A stretch of DNA of 32,885 bases from Bacteroidota bacterium (GCA_029560415.1 JAKQKY010000454.1:1-32885); one strand, 5' to 3'. Counted from the stretch's first letter, positions 24,334 through 32,375 are shown. Notes: a model not told the origin generated them from the letters alone. A program made the numbers and translations.

Positions 24334-25638
24334 ATGAATCAATCACAGGAAACACTGTTAACCAGTATTGAGAAACCCAGGTTTACCGGCAAAACCCTGG
24401 TAATGCTGAACCCGGAAAGCACCCAGCGGAAAATTTTCAGCCAGGCGAAGAATGCTTCCCTGCGACTGGCTGCTTTCGGCGAGTACGCCAGCCCGGAGGC
24501 TGATTTTAATAAAGCCTTTGATGAAGGCGATGGTATTGTTTTTGAAAAACTCGGTATTGCGGTGATCAATGAACACCGTGAACGGGAAGTAAACATGCTC
24601 ACCGAGTCAGATACCACGGGGAGTGCTTTCTTATATTCAGAGCCAGAGCGGTATATCTATGCACTCAATGGTCCCTTTGACGATTTTCTGACTGGCTACA
24701 AATCGGCCGTGGATGATCTGTATAACAGGCTGGTAAAAAAAGAAGGAACGGATAAACCGGTGTTGTTTCAACAACAGAGCGATAAAAACAACAGCTGGGG
24801 AATCAATGCCACCAATCTGCATACCTCTAAGTATACCGGTAAGGGAGTGAAAATTGCCATCCTGGATACCGGATTGAAAACGGATCATCCGGATTTTGCC
24901 GGGAGAACTATCGAAACCTACTCCTTTATCACCGGGGAAACAGTTGATGATAAGAACGGACATGGCACACATTGTACCGGCATTGCATCCGGGGATAACA
25001 ATAAGGGGACAGGATACAGGTATGGAGTTGCCAAAGAGGCAATGATTTATTTTGGTAAAGTATTATCAAACAGAGGTGTAGGAACAGACACGAGCATTCT
25101 TGCCGGCCTGGACTGGGCTTTAAGCAACGGTTGCAATATTGTTTCCATGTCTTTAGGGGCCGCACTAAATCCCGGTGAATCTTATTCAAGGGCTTACGAT
25201 GACGTTGCTAAAAAAGCTCTTAAGCAGGGCACATTGATCATAGCCGCTGCAGGCAATGAAAGTAAAAGGCATCTGGGACAGATTGCACCGGTGGGTCATC
25301 CGGCTAATTGTCCATCGATCATGGCTGTTGCCGCGCTCGACAGTACATTAAGTGTGGCCTCTTTTTCCTGTGGTGGCATTAACGGGGATGGTGGCCAGAT
25401 TGATATCGCCGCTCCGGGGGTGGAGGTTTACAGTTCATGGATTGCGCCGGAGATGTATAAATCCATTTCAGGCACCAGCATGGCCACTCCCTTTGTAGCT
25501 GGTATTGCAGGATTGTACTGGGAAGCCAATCCGGCGGCCACGGCATCTGATATCTGGATGTTTTTAACTCAGAACGCTAAGCGGCTGACCCTGAGTGCGT
25601 CGGATGTAGGTGCCGGCCTGGTGCAGGCCCCGCAGTAA
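24334..25638 (+). CDS. S8 subtilisin-like serine protease without signal peptide
   Basis: This 434-aa protein has a complete S8 catalytic set: D178 in AILDTGLKTDHPDF, H210 in GHGTHCTGIASG, oxyanion N308 in AAAGNES and S382 in ISGTSMATPF. Residues 20-145 form a pre-catalytic domain (KTLVMLNPES, GIVFEKLGIAVINE, ERYIYAL) with the strand-helix order of an I9-type propeptide. No Sec signal precedes it, so the protease should stay in the cytosol unless exported by an unrecognised route. Subtilases of this kind are normally kept inactive by their propeptide. Here a second inhibitor-like gene follows 31 bp downstream, which points to tight control of an intracellular protease. Confidence 0.93.
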   Translation: MNQSQETLLTSIEKPRFTGKTLVMLNPESTQRKIFSQAKNASLRLAAFGEYASPEADFNKAFDEGDGIVFEKLGIAVINEHREREVNMLTESDTTGSAFLYSEPERYIYALNGPFDDFLTGYKSAVDDLYNRLVKKEGTDKPVLFQQQSDKNNSWGINATNLHTSKYTGKGVKIAILDTGLKTDHPDFAGRTIETYSFITGETVDDKNGHGTHCTGIASGDNNKGTGYRYGVAKEAMIYFGKVLSNRGVGTDTSILAGLDWALSNGCNIVSMSLGAALNPGESYSRAYDDVAKKALKQGTLIIAAAGNESKRHLGQIAPVGHPANCPSIMAVAALDSTLSVASFSCGGINGDGGQIDIAAPGVEVYSSWIAPEMYKSISGTSMATPFVAGIAGLYWEANPAATASDIWMFLTQNAKRLTLSASDVGAGLVQAPQ

Positions 25639-25669
25639 ACCGGAACGCTGATTATTTTGTATATTTAGT

Positions 25670-25912
25670 ATGAAAAATCAGGTGAACATGAAAAGTGAAA
25701 CGCTCCATTTTATTGCTTCCGTAAACGACGACCGCGTCAAAGATATCAAGACCATCGCCGCCAACCTGCAGAAGCTCGGCTGTCATATTGATTCAGTCCT
25801 GAGTTTTTCCGGCATCATCACCGGCTCAACGGTTAAAACCCTATCCCTGGGCCAGTTAAAGATCGACGGTATCAAACACGTGGAGAAGGCGAAGGAGGTG
25901 AGGGCGATATAA
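25670..25912 (+). CDS. Stand-alone I9-like protease inhibitor, likely partner of the subtilase
   Basis: This protein has 80 aa from the ATG at 25670, or 74 aa from the ATG at 25688. It has a beta-alpha-beta-beta-alpha-beta order: ETLHFIASV, then helix RVKDIKTIAANLQKLG, then CHIDSVLSFSGIITGST, then LSLGQLKI, then IKHVEKAKEV. That order and the final 'V-x-x-[IV]-E' strand match the subtilisin propeptide/I9 inhibitor fold. It has no signal peptide and sits 31 bp after the subtilase stop, ending just before a strong terminator. The likely role is to bind and block the subtilase active site in trans. The fold is inferred from pattern only. Confidence 0.72.
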   Translation: MKNQVNMKSETLHFIASVNDDRVKDIKTIAANLQKLGCHIDSVLSFSGIITGSTVKTLSLGQLKIDGIKHVEKAKEVRAI

Positions 25913-25935
25913 TAGTTAAAAAAAGTTATATAAAC

Positions 25936-25966
25936 AGCGGTTCTTGCTATGCGAGAACCGCTTTTG
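25936..25966 (+). terminator. Rho-independent terminator of the subtilase cassette
   Basis: The stem AGCGGTTCTTGC/GCGAGAACCGCT (12 bp with one G-T pair) has loop TAT and is followed by TTTTGT, 23 bp after the inhibitor stop codon. It marks the end of the four-gene unit. Confidence 0.8.
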
Positions 25967-26005
25967 TATATAAGGCAACAAAAACAAAATGTTTATTCCA
26001 ACAAA

Positions 26006-27049
26006 TTATTCAAACCCGGAATTTTCCAAATTTAATACCTGATCTGCAAAATCAAAACAATGATAACGGTTAAACACACATCCCCCTTTTCTCATTAGCC
26101 GGATATTAAATTCTTTGATTGCATCAGAAACCGGAGGATGGTAAAGAAACTCCTCAAACTCCTGAATGGAAAGTACCACGTTTAGCTGATCCTGTCCCCC
26201 TGTTTTGTACACAAGCTCTGTAAGTTCGAGGGTTGGAAACATGCTTTCTAATTCATGAATTGATGACCGATCAAACAAAACAGACTTACAAAGAAACACA
26301 CTAACAGTTAGATCGCGGAGTTTTCTGCCTTCATAGTTGTAGCTGTGTTCTGTTATACTAAGGGTTTCCTGCCAAAACAGGTTGACACGGCATAATGCCG
26401 TATTATTATTAACTTTTGTCAGGCAGGTAAGACTCCAGAATGAGTATTCTGTTTTCCTGGGGAATGGAAGTGTATATAAAATATATTGCTGTACAGCATT
26501 CCTGATTGGCTCATAGTATACTGATTTACTCAAGGCCAGGAATCGTTCTGTATATTTATTTCTAAGTTCCGGGTATTCAAACCTTGGTGTTAACAGACTA
26601 TCCTTATCCAGTTTATACTGCAGCCACTTATCCTGGTCTTCACGCGAGATAACCAGATCTAAATCGGATTGTCCCGGAAAAATACTGACCAACGATATAT
26701 TCCTGAGGGGTTTATTTTGCTTTTCCAGAAGCGAAATCATTTCTTTTTCCACCCGGTTAAGATCGGCAGGAGCGACTTCGCGAAAGCTGACATAGTCAAT
26801 ATCAAGATGTTTTTTCCGGTGTGACGAATATCGGTTGATAATGTTTTTTGCCTGGCCCACATAATACTCTCCATTAATAAAATGAAGTATATATATGCCA
26901 CAAACACCAGCATCCTGGAATAGCTCTTTTATGGAATTGCGTGCACGTACATAATGGCATACAGAGAATCCTGACCCGATGAAACTTTCAACAATCACAT
27001 TCTTGTGTTTTATTCCGGAGCTACCTGGGTGGCATCCAGCAATTTCCAT
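26006..27049 (-). CDS. GIY-YIG nuclease-domain protein
   Basis: This protein has 347 aa from the ATG at 27049, which overlaps the upstream gene by 40 bp; a GTG at 26995 would avoid the overlap. Residues 50-118 form a GIY-YIG domain. G51-I52-Y53 in CGIYILHF is followed by Y63-V64-G65 in EYYVGQAKNI, then the Arg/His segment NRYSSHRKKH and an acidic residue in LNRVEKEMISLLE (E101). The remaining 230 residues, mostly strands and short helices, are not recognised; they include EDQDKWLQYKLD and a run RLMRKGGCVFNRYHCFDFAD. A single-strand nicking or nuclease activity is expected from the fold. It lacks UvrC-type domains and homing-endonuclease modules. It is probably co-transcribed with the GYF protein upstream. 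Confidence 0.8.
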   Translation of the reverse strand: MEIAGCHPGSSGIKHKNVIVESFIGSGFSVCHYVRARNSIKELFQDAGVCGIYILHFINGEYYVGQAKNIINRYSSHRKKHLDIDYVSFREVAPADLNRVEKEMISLLEKQNKPLRNISLVSIFPGQSDLDLVISREDQDKWLQYKLDKDSLLTPRFEYPELRNKYTERFLALSKSVYYEPIRNAVQQYILYTLPFPRKTEYSFWSLTCLTKVNNNTALCRVNLFWQETLSITEHSYNYEGRKLRDLTVSVFLCKSVLFDRSSIHELESMFPTLELTELVYKTGGQDQLNVVLSIQEFEEFLYHPPVSDAIKEFNIRLMRKGGCVFNRYHCFDFADQVLNLENSGFE

Positions 27050-27720
27050 TTTAAGGAATATTCTCTTTTTCCATCAGGAATCTCACCATTAATTCGATAT
27101 TGTAAGTCATATGATTTTTGTGGCTTTATGCTCTCATTTACTGTGTGCTTTTTTGTTTCTACGAGCTTTTTATCAAGATCATAATATTCAACCTCAATGA
27201 TAAAATCCTTATATCCCCAAGAGGTAGATTTATTTAGAATCGTTCCTCTAATCCCGATATAATTTTTTGACTTATCATACCAATCAGGGTGTACTTCTCC
27301 GACAGCATTGATTACGACTAAGGAATCAGTTACTTTCCCTTTATGCCCCTCATTAAATGAAGATTTAAAAATGGAACTTAAAATAAAAACAAGACCCAAA
27401 ATTGCCAGAATAACAATTCCCCAGGTAAAATATCTTTTGCCTTTTTTGGATTTGATTTTGTTTTCAATTTCATCCACTATGTCCTTATCCAATACTTCTT
27501 TAGTCTTTTCAATAGCAGTTTGTATGGCGCCCGGCTTTGACAAGGGTGGAGGACTTTTAAGGAGTATTTCTTTCAATTCAGGAATTTCTCCAGCTTTCGT
27601 CCACGTATCCAGTCCGTCATACCAGATCATTGTAGAGGTCTCAAGCCCTTTCTGTTTTAATTCTTCAAAACTGAATGGTCCGGTTTTTTGATTACCGTCA
27701 TGTACAAAGTAAACTTTCAT
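27010..27720 (-). CDS. GYF-domain membrane protein
   Basis: In this 236-aa protein, residues 1-55 are a GYF_2-type domain: YFVHDGNQKTGPFSFEELKQ with the diagnostic GPFS and the following TMIWYDGLDTWTKAGEIPEL. A charged linker rich in Lys and Glu (about 60-96) leads to a single membrane helix YFTWGIVILAILGLVFILSS. The C-terminal domain (about 125-232) is beta-rich (YIGIRGTILNKSTSWGYKDF, EVEYYDLDKKLVETKKHTV), FxLYD-like, as found on the far side of the membrane in similar proteins. The protein probably recruits a Pro-rich partner to the membrane. It overlaps the GIY-YIG gene and has a candidate promoter 31 bp upstream. Confidence 0.85.
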   Translation of the reverse strand: MKVYFVHDGNQKTGPFSFEELKQKGLETSTMIWYDGLDTWTKAGEIPELKEILLKSPPPLSKPGAIQTAIEKTKEVLDKDIVDEIENKIKSKKGKRYFTWGIVILAILGLVFILSSIFKSSFNEGHKGKVTDSLVVINAVGEVHPDWYDKSKNYIGIRGTILNKSTSWGYKDFIIEVEYYDLDKKLVETKKHTVNESIKPQKSYDLQYRINGEIPDGKREYSLKWKLLDATQVAPE

Positions 27721-27750
27721 AAAATGGTAGTTGATATTGGTTTATTCCTA

Positions 27751-27781
27751 TAAAGGTATTTATTATTTTTCTTGAATGCAA
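27751..27781 (-). promoter_or_regulatory. Candidate promoter for the GYF/GIY-YIG pair
   Basis: The minus strand has TACCTTTA at 27751-27758 (one mismatch to TAnnTTTG) and TTG at 27779-27781, separated by 20 bp, within the usual -33/-7 spacing. The -7 box ends 31 bp upstream of the ATG. Confidence 0.35.
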
Positions 27782-27848
27782 GTGCTATATGAAACTATAA
27801 AAACTGTATTTCATTAGCTTTTTATGGTAACAATTATTATTTTGTTGC

Positions 27849-28481
27849 ATGGCCAAAAACAAATTCTATGTTGTTTGGGTTGGCAGAGAACCGGGGATAT
27901 ACAATTCCTGGGAAGAATGTACCCAACAAATTCACGGCTTCCCCGGCGCTGTTTACAAATCTTTCAAAACCCGGCAGCTGGCCGAAGAGGCCTTTAATAG
28001 CAGTAGCAAAGAATTTATCGGTAAAGATTTCTTTGAAACAGAATTAACCGAAGATCAATTGAAACTAATCGGGGAGCCGATATTGGATAGTATTTCCGTG
28101 GATGCAGCCTGGAATACAGCCAACGGTGTGGTGGAATATCAGGGTGTTGAAACCAAAACAAAGAAAGTCTTATTCAGTGCCGGCCCTTTCGATGATGGTA
28201 CGATCAATATTGCTGAGTTCCTGGCCATCGTGCATGCGCTGGCTTATTGTAAGCAAAAAGACTTAAAGCTGCCCATCTACTCCGATAGCCGAAATGCCAT
28301 CGGATGGGTGGCGGATAAGCAGGTACGGACAAAACACTGCAGAACAGAAACAAGCGAAAAACTGTTTCAACTGATCGATCGGGCATTGGTCTGGTTAAAC
28401 GCCAATGAATATGTTAACCCCATCCTTAAATGGGAAACCAGGGCCTGGGGTGAAAACCCGGCTGATTTCGGAAGAAAATAG
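27849..28481 (+). CDS. rnhA: Ribonuclease H with N-terminal Cauli_VI/viroplasmin-type domain
   Basis: In this 210-aa protein, residues 3-50 (KFYVVWVGREPGIYNSWEEC...GAVYKSFKTRQLAEEAF) form the RNA/DNA-hybrid-binding domain found at the N-terminus of RNase H1 enzymes. The catalytic domain (about 80-208) has D85 (ISVDAAW), E123 (NIAEFLAIVHAL), D146 (IYSDSRNAIGW) and D206 (NPADFG), the expected DEDD set. It cleaves RNA in RNA-DNA hybrids. It is followed after 37 bp by a UvrD-type helicase on the same strand, so the two may act together on R-loops or replication intermediates. Many Bacteroidota carry such an RNase H as a housekeeping gene. Confidence 0.93.
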   Translation: MAKNKFYVVWVGREPGIYNSWEECTQQIHGFPGAVYKSFKTRQLAEEAFNSSSKEFIGKDFFETELTEDQLKLIGEPILDSISVDAAWNTANGVVEYQGVETKTKKVLFSAGPFDDGTINIAEFLAIVHALAYCKQKDLKLPIYSDSRNAIGWVADKQVRTKHCRTETSEKLFQLIDRALVWLNANEYVNPILKWETRAWGENPADFGRK

Positions 28482-28518
28482 AATAAACACCATTAACGAA
28501 CCTTAATACCTTATCAAC

Positions 28519-30669
28519 GTGAAGCCTACAACAACAGATTTAAGCGGACTGAATGAAATACAACGGGAAGCCGTTCGAAGCGAGGAAAAGCGATTACTGG
28601 TGCTGGCTGGCGCCGGTTCTGGTAAAACAAAGACCCTTTTACAGAAAATCATTTACCTGATAGAAGAGAAAGGGGTTAGTCCTTCCGGCATTTTAGCCAT
28701 CACTTTTACCAAGAATGCGACAAACGAAATGATTGACCGGCTTATCATATCCGCCGACAACTCCGGGGAATATGCTAAGAAGCTTTCAGATAAAAGCCTT
28801 AGGAAGCCCGACAAAGACAAAATACGGTTTGAGTACCAGAAAAAATACAAGTGGATCGATGGGTTAACAATCCGGACCTTCCACAGTTTTTGCTATAGCG
28901 TGCTTCGTAATTATGGCGTAAATGAATTTGACAACAAGTTCAGGATCATCGGCGATGAAAAGCGGGATGAAGAAGATGAGCTTGCCAAACATGTAGCCCC
29001 GGAAACAGTTTTTGAAGTAAAACACAAGCTGCTGATTTCTGCCTGTGAAGAACCTGATTATTTGTTAAGACTGAAGAAGTATATCCTGGATTATTTTGTG
29101 GATAAGATACACATCAAAAAGGCTGACCCGAAATTTGACCATAAGGACAATAAGTACTTTACCACTTTAAATGGCACAAAGGTCCGGTCAAAATCAGAGC
29201 AATACATTGCGGATTGGTTTTACCGTCATAGCATTCAGTTTGAATATGAACCGCTATTAAATGTTAAAGACTTTAGTTTCAGACCCGATTTTTATATTCC
29301 TGCCGCTAACCTGTACATCGAACATATAAGTGATAAGAGCTATTCCACTATTGACAAAGAGGAACAATTTGAAAAAGGTCACCTGCTGTTAGTAAAGACT
29401 TATGACAAAATGACCACTGATTCAGCCCTTTTTAATCATACACTGGATAGAATTGTTAAAAACAGGTTACCTGCAGACTACCATCAGACAAGGAGCCTGG
29501 TGTATAAGGAAGAATTTAACGGGTATAATGAGGAGGTCAAGGATTTTGTTGCACAGATCATGCGGGTCACCGATATGATCAAAGTGGAGAATATCGATTT
29601 AGATACCGTCTTACAACACGCAAAAGCCGACCAGCATGAGCGGGTCCGAGAGTTTTATGAGCTGGCGATACCGATTGTTAAAAGTTATATCGCTTACTGC
29701 ACTGATAAGTCCTACCTCGACTTCAACGACCTGATCATTAAATGCATTTCGCTATTCCGAAACCAGGAGGATATCGCCAATAAGTTCAGAGGGAAGTTTG
29801 AGTTTTTACTGGTGGATGAGTTCCAGGATGTGAATAACCTACAGGTGGAAATGCTGAAACTATTATTGACAGAGCGGTCACAGCTGTTTTGTGTAGGAGA
29901 CGACTGGCAGAGTATTTACGGATTCAGGGGATCCAACGTGAGTTATATCGTCGACTTTGAAAAGCATTTTGAGCATGCCAGTGTGTTGAAGCTGAATATG
30001 AACTATCGGAGTACCCAGAATATCGTAGGAGCGAGTAACGAAGTGATCCGGCATAACAAATACAAAATCGATAAGGATGTACAGGCGTCAAAAATATCTG
30101 AACACAAAATCGTGGTGTATGCCGGAGGAAGTGAGGAAGAAAACATACAGTTCTGTTGTGACAAGATCAGGGAATTAAACAAAGAAGGAATTAGTGGGGA
30201 AGAGATCATGTTCCTTTACCGGAGGAATAAGATGTTTACTCCTTACATAAACCGGTTTAAACAGGAGCGGATTTTTGTGCAGGCAAAAACGATTCATGGA
30301 GCCAAGGGCCTTGAAGCAAAAGTAGTTTTTATCCTGGGTTTGAAAGAGGGTACCGGGGGATTCCCGGACATTTGGCTGGAGGACAGGATATTCCAGGTGA
30401 TCAAGAAGGCGAATCACGATTTATTACTGGAAGAGGAACGACGCTTGTTTTATGTGGCCATTACGCGGGCCCGTGACAAACTATTTTTAATTACTGAAAA
30501 GGGAAATGAATCCGGGTTTCTAAAAGAGATTCCAGATGTTTATACCGTAAAAACTGGCTTACCGATGAGATCAGTTGTTGAAAAAGTAATTACTTGCCCA
30601 AGCTGTTATAGTCAGCTGGAAAAGCTGTTTACATTTTGCCCTTATTGTGGGACAAAGACAGGGGGGTGA
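28519..30669 (+). CDS. UvrD/HelD-type helicase with embedded PD-(D/E)XK nuclease and C-terminal zinc ribbon
   Basis: This 716-aa protein starts at a GTG. The SF1 helicase motifs are Walker A GAGSGKT (31-37), the TFHSF motif near 121, DEFQD (434-438), FCVGDDWQSIYGFRGS, NYRSTQNIV, IHGAKGLEAKVVF and YVAITRARDKLF. Between motif Ia/Ib and the DEFQD box there is an insert (about 215-320). It contains RSKSEQYIADWFY (E228), FRPDFYIPAANLYIEH (D258, E269) and a following HLLLVKTYDK, the core of a PD-(D/E)XK nuclease. The C-terminus is a zinc ribbon with C693/C696 and C707/C710. The architecture is like bacterial helicase IV (HelD) relatives, which unwind DNA in repair. It is co-directional with RNase H, 37 bp apart. 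A defence role is possible but not shown by the sequence. Confidence 0.92.
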   Translation: MKPTTTDLSGLNEIQREAVRSEEKRLLVLAGAGSGKTKTLLQKIIYLIEEKGVSPSGILAITFTKNATNEMIDRLIISADNSGEYAKKLSDKSLRKPDKDKIRFEYQKKYKWIDGLTIRTFHSFCYSVLRNYGVNEFDNKFRIIGDEKRDEEDELAKHVAPETVFEVKHKLLISACEEPDYLLRLKKYILDYFVDKIHIKKADPKFDHKDNKYFTTLNGTKVRSKSEQYIADWFYRHSIQFEYEPLLNVKDFSFRPDFYIPAANLYIEHISDKSYSTIDKEEQFEKGHLLLVKTYDKMTTDSALFNHTLDRIVKNRLPADYHQTRSLVYKEEFNGYNEEVKDFVAQIMRVTDMIKVENIDLDTVLQHAKADQHERVREFYELAIPIVKSYIAYCTDKSYLDFNDLIIKCISLFRNQEDIANKFRGKFEFLLVDEFQDVNNLQVEMLKLLLTERSQLFCVGDDWQSIYGFRGSNVSYIVDFEKHFEHASVLKLNMNYRSTQNIVGASNEVIRHNKYKIDKDVQASKISEHKIVVYAGGSEEENIQFCCDKIRELNKEGISGEEIMFLYRRNKMFTPYINRFKQERIFVQAKTIHGAKGLEAKVVFILGLKEGTGGFPDIWLEDRIFQVIKKANHDLLLEEERRLFYVAITRARDKLFLITEKGNESGFLKEIPDVYTVKTGLPMRSVVEKVITCPSCYSQLEKLFTFCPYCGTKTGG

Positions 30670-30721
30670 TTTAAGAAACAGTCAATTTATTTCTTTTTCA
30701 TGCAGCCTACTTCAAAGAAAC

Positions 30722-30746
30722 AACCCTTAATAGTGAAGGTTTTTTC
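30722..30746 (+). terminator. Terminator after the helicase gene
   Basis: The stem AACCCTTA/TGAAGGTT (7 of 8 paired, including one G-T; loop ATAG) is followed by a T run at 30740-30745. A second hairpin, ACCGCT/AGCGGT at 30750-30769, with TTGTTTTC after it, overlaps the 3' end of the convergent nucleotidyltransferase gene. Confidence 0.6.
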
Positions 30747-30753
30747 AACACCG

Positions 30754-31455
30754 CTATTCTGGAAGCGGTTTGTTTTCTAGATAACTATTCAAATCCTGCA
30801 TTATAAATGATGAAGCTGACTTCAACGAAAAGCTTATATGTGAGCTAATCCATTCTTCCAGGTACGGAATTTCGTTTAGTGTATTAAATTCTCTTTTCAG
30901 GTAATCTTTCAGATTAGCAGGAGCTTGTTCCATTTCCGCCCATATTGATGCCCTGTTTTCAAGAATGAAAACAATGTCTTCAAAATCCTGGCTTGTCCGG
31001 CCATCTCCATTACCTCTGCTTTTGAACGCCTCTAATTTAGCGGCAACGAAATAGGGAGGATCGAAAATTTTTACCACATGCTGTTCATCTATTTCGTAGT
31101 TAATTGCAGTTTGAAATCCCTCTTTATACCATTTATTGGAAAATCCCAGTATGTTTTCCTCTGTGGCCATCAGGTCTATAATTAACCCCTGATGCAGATA
31201 GCGTCCAACGAAACTTGAATCAGGATCGTTTTGGAATCCGATTTTGCGGAGTTGTTCCTCTATTTCCGCATAGTCCCAGGTACTTGCTATTTCGACCAGG
31301 ATATCCACGTCTTTTGTTTCTCTTATCGCTGTTGTTTCCCGTTGTGCATACAGGGAAACGGTTGCTCCTCCAACAAATACAACTTTATCTTTAAGCTCAG
31401 CCAATAAATTGTGTACTGCTTTTATGCGAACAATATTTTCATGGGTATGGTTCAT
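30754..31455 (-). CDS. AbiEii-like nucleotidyltransferase, putative type IV toxin
   Basis: In this 233-aa protein, residues 24-55 have the nucleotidyltransferase core VVFVGGATVSLY...RETKDVDILVEI: the GG motif followed by an acidic D-x-D pair in KDVDI. It continues with LIIDLMATE, the third acidic strand. Helical elements KLEAFKSRGNGDGRTSQDFE and DIVFILENRA are as in AbiEii/AbiGii-type proteins, where the conserved K...D residues bind nucleotide. These enzymes modify tRNA or other targets and act as toxins with an HTH antitoxin. The ATG overlaps the stop of the HTH gene (ATGA), the usual arrangement. Toxicity is inferred. Confidence 0.83.
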   Translation of the reverse strand: MNHTHENIVRIKAVHNLLAELKDKVVFVGGATVSLYAQRETTAIRETKDVDILVEIASTWDYAEIEEQLRKIGFQNDPDSSFVGRYLHQGLIIDLMATEENILGFSNKWYKEGFQTAINYEIDEQHVVKIFDPPYFVAAKLEAFKSRGNGDGRTSQDFEDIVFILENRASIWAEMEQAPANLKDYLKREFNTLNEIPYLEEWISSHISFSLKSASSFIMQDLNSYLENKPLPE

Positions 31456-31952
31456 CCAATCATTTCTTTAAGTTTTGCGATCGCATATTTCATCTCCCGC
31501 ACTCTCCCCACACGAATCACGTCTATCAGGGCCAGCATCATGTAGAGTTGCTCGTCCTGTTGAACTGCTTTGACCTGTTCTTTGTAGAAGGGTTGTATGC
31601 TTAGCCCAATTACTTCACCTTTTGCATAGGGCCAGACATAATGCAGACTCTCCGTTTTGAATTCCAGTTGCATAAAGGGATGTGAATGGGCTGTATAAAT
31701 CCCAGTAACCAGGGTGCCCGGTATTGCAGGGAAGACATAGTGAAGTCCGTGTTCCAGAAACTCCATCAGCGACTGGCGGTACACTTTCTTACGCTGATCC
31801 GCATCTATTAAACCCGCCATTGCACTCCGGTTCAGGGATTCCGAAATCTCAGAGGGGCTGATATATAGCTCCGCTGCCAGATCTTTATTTTGCCAAGGAT
31901 TGTCTCCTTTGGCAATGATTTTCAGCAGGATTACAATGTCTTGTGGCCGCAT
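31452..31952 (-). CDS. HTH regulator, putative antitoxin of the AbiEii-like pair
   Basis: I start this gene at the ATG at 31952 (MRPQDIVILL, 166 aa). The frame extends to 31997, but that region carries the -7 box at 31975-31982 and part of the operator, so the upstream ATGs at 31970 and 31997 are unlikely. Residues 1-60 are a winged-HTH domain (QDIVILLKIIAKGDNPWQNK, then DLAAELYISPSEISESLNRS). The C-terminal 100 residues (LHYVFPAIPG, TESLHYVWPYAKGEVIGLSI) fit the dimerisation/toxin-binding part of AbiEi-like antitoxins, though the match is weak. The gene is translationally coupled to the nucleotidyltransferase. Confidence 0.78.
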   Translation of the reverse strand: MRPQDIVILLKIIAKGDNPWQNKDLAAELYISPSEISESLNRSAMAGLIDADQRKKVYRQSLMEFLEHGLHYVFPAIPGTLVTGIYTAHSHPFMQLEFKTESLHYVWPYAKGEVIGLSIQPFYKEQVKAVQQDEQLYMMLALIDVIRVGRVREMKYAIAKLKEMIG

Positions 31953-31974
31953 GCCGTTGTGCTGTCTCATGGGA

Positions 31975-32013
31975 TAAATATAATAAATTATTCGCAATTC
32001 GCAAATTGCGAAT
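31975..32013 (-). promoter_or_regulatory. Autoregulatory operator overlapping promoter of the HTH/nucleotidyltransferase pair
   Basis: The perfect palindrome ATTCGCAAATTGCGAAT (8-bp arms, one central base) spans 31997-32013, and a third half-site ATTCGCA directly precedes it at 31990-31996. On the minus strand a -33 TTTG (complement of CAAA at 32002-32005) lies inside the palindrome. A -7 box TATATTTA (31975-31982) follows after 19 bp, so a bound repressor would block the polymerase. This is the expected layout for an antitoxin-controlled operon. Confidence 0.7.
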
Positions 32014-32044
32014 CGGGTATTACCTTGTTTAATAACTATTTAAA

Positions 32045-32290
32045 TTGACAAATCTACCTACCCTGCACCTGTTCCGCATGCTGCAGGAGATCCTGCACAA
32101 TACGATCAAACATGCCGGGGCGAAGCAGTTCAGTGTGGATGCCTGGATGGAAGGGCCGGAGCTCTTTATCGAAACCCGCTATGATGGCCGGGGGTTTGAC
32201 CTGGCGGCTGCTGAGGAAAAGGGTGGGTTGGGATTACAAAACATCCTGGTGAGAGCCCAAATGATCCGGGCGCGGATGGATAACATCAGC
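32045..32290 (+). pseudogene. Fragment of a histidine kinase ATPase domain
   Basis: The translation HLFRMLQEILHNTIKHAGAK, DGRGFDLAAAEEKGGLGLQN and ILVRAQMIRARMDNISS covers the N-box, G1 and G2 of a HATPase_c domain from the LuxR-associated kinase family. The upstream domains (sensor and HisKA_3) are missing, and the frame departs from the family after MDNISS, where a G-x-G strand and the protein end are expected. It begins immediately next to the toxin-antitoxin operator and ends near a repeat. It is a broken gene, probably once paired with the HTH fragment at 32675. Confidence 0.75.
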
Positions 32291-32375
32291 AGTTCTATTC
32301 TTAATATCTTCATTTCTTGCACTTTACAATCAACACATAATCTCCCAATTTTAATCTTTCGAAGCCAGATGTTGT

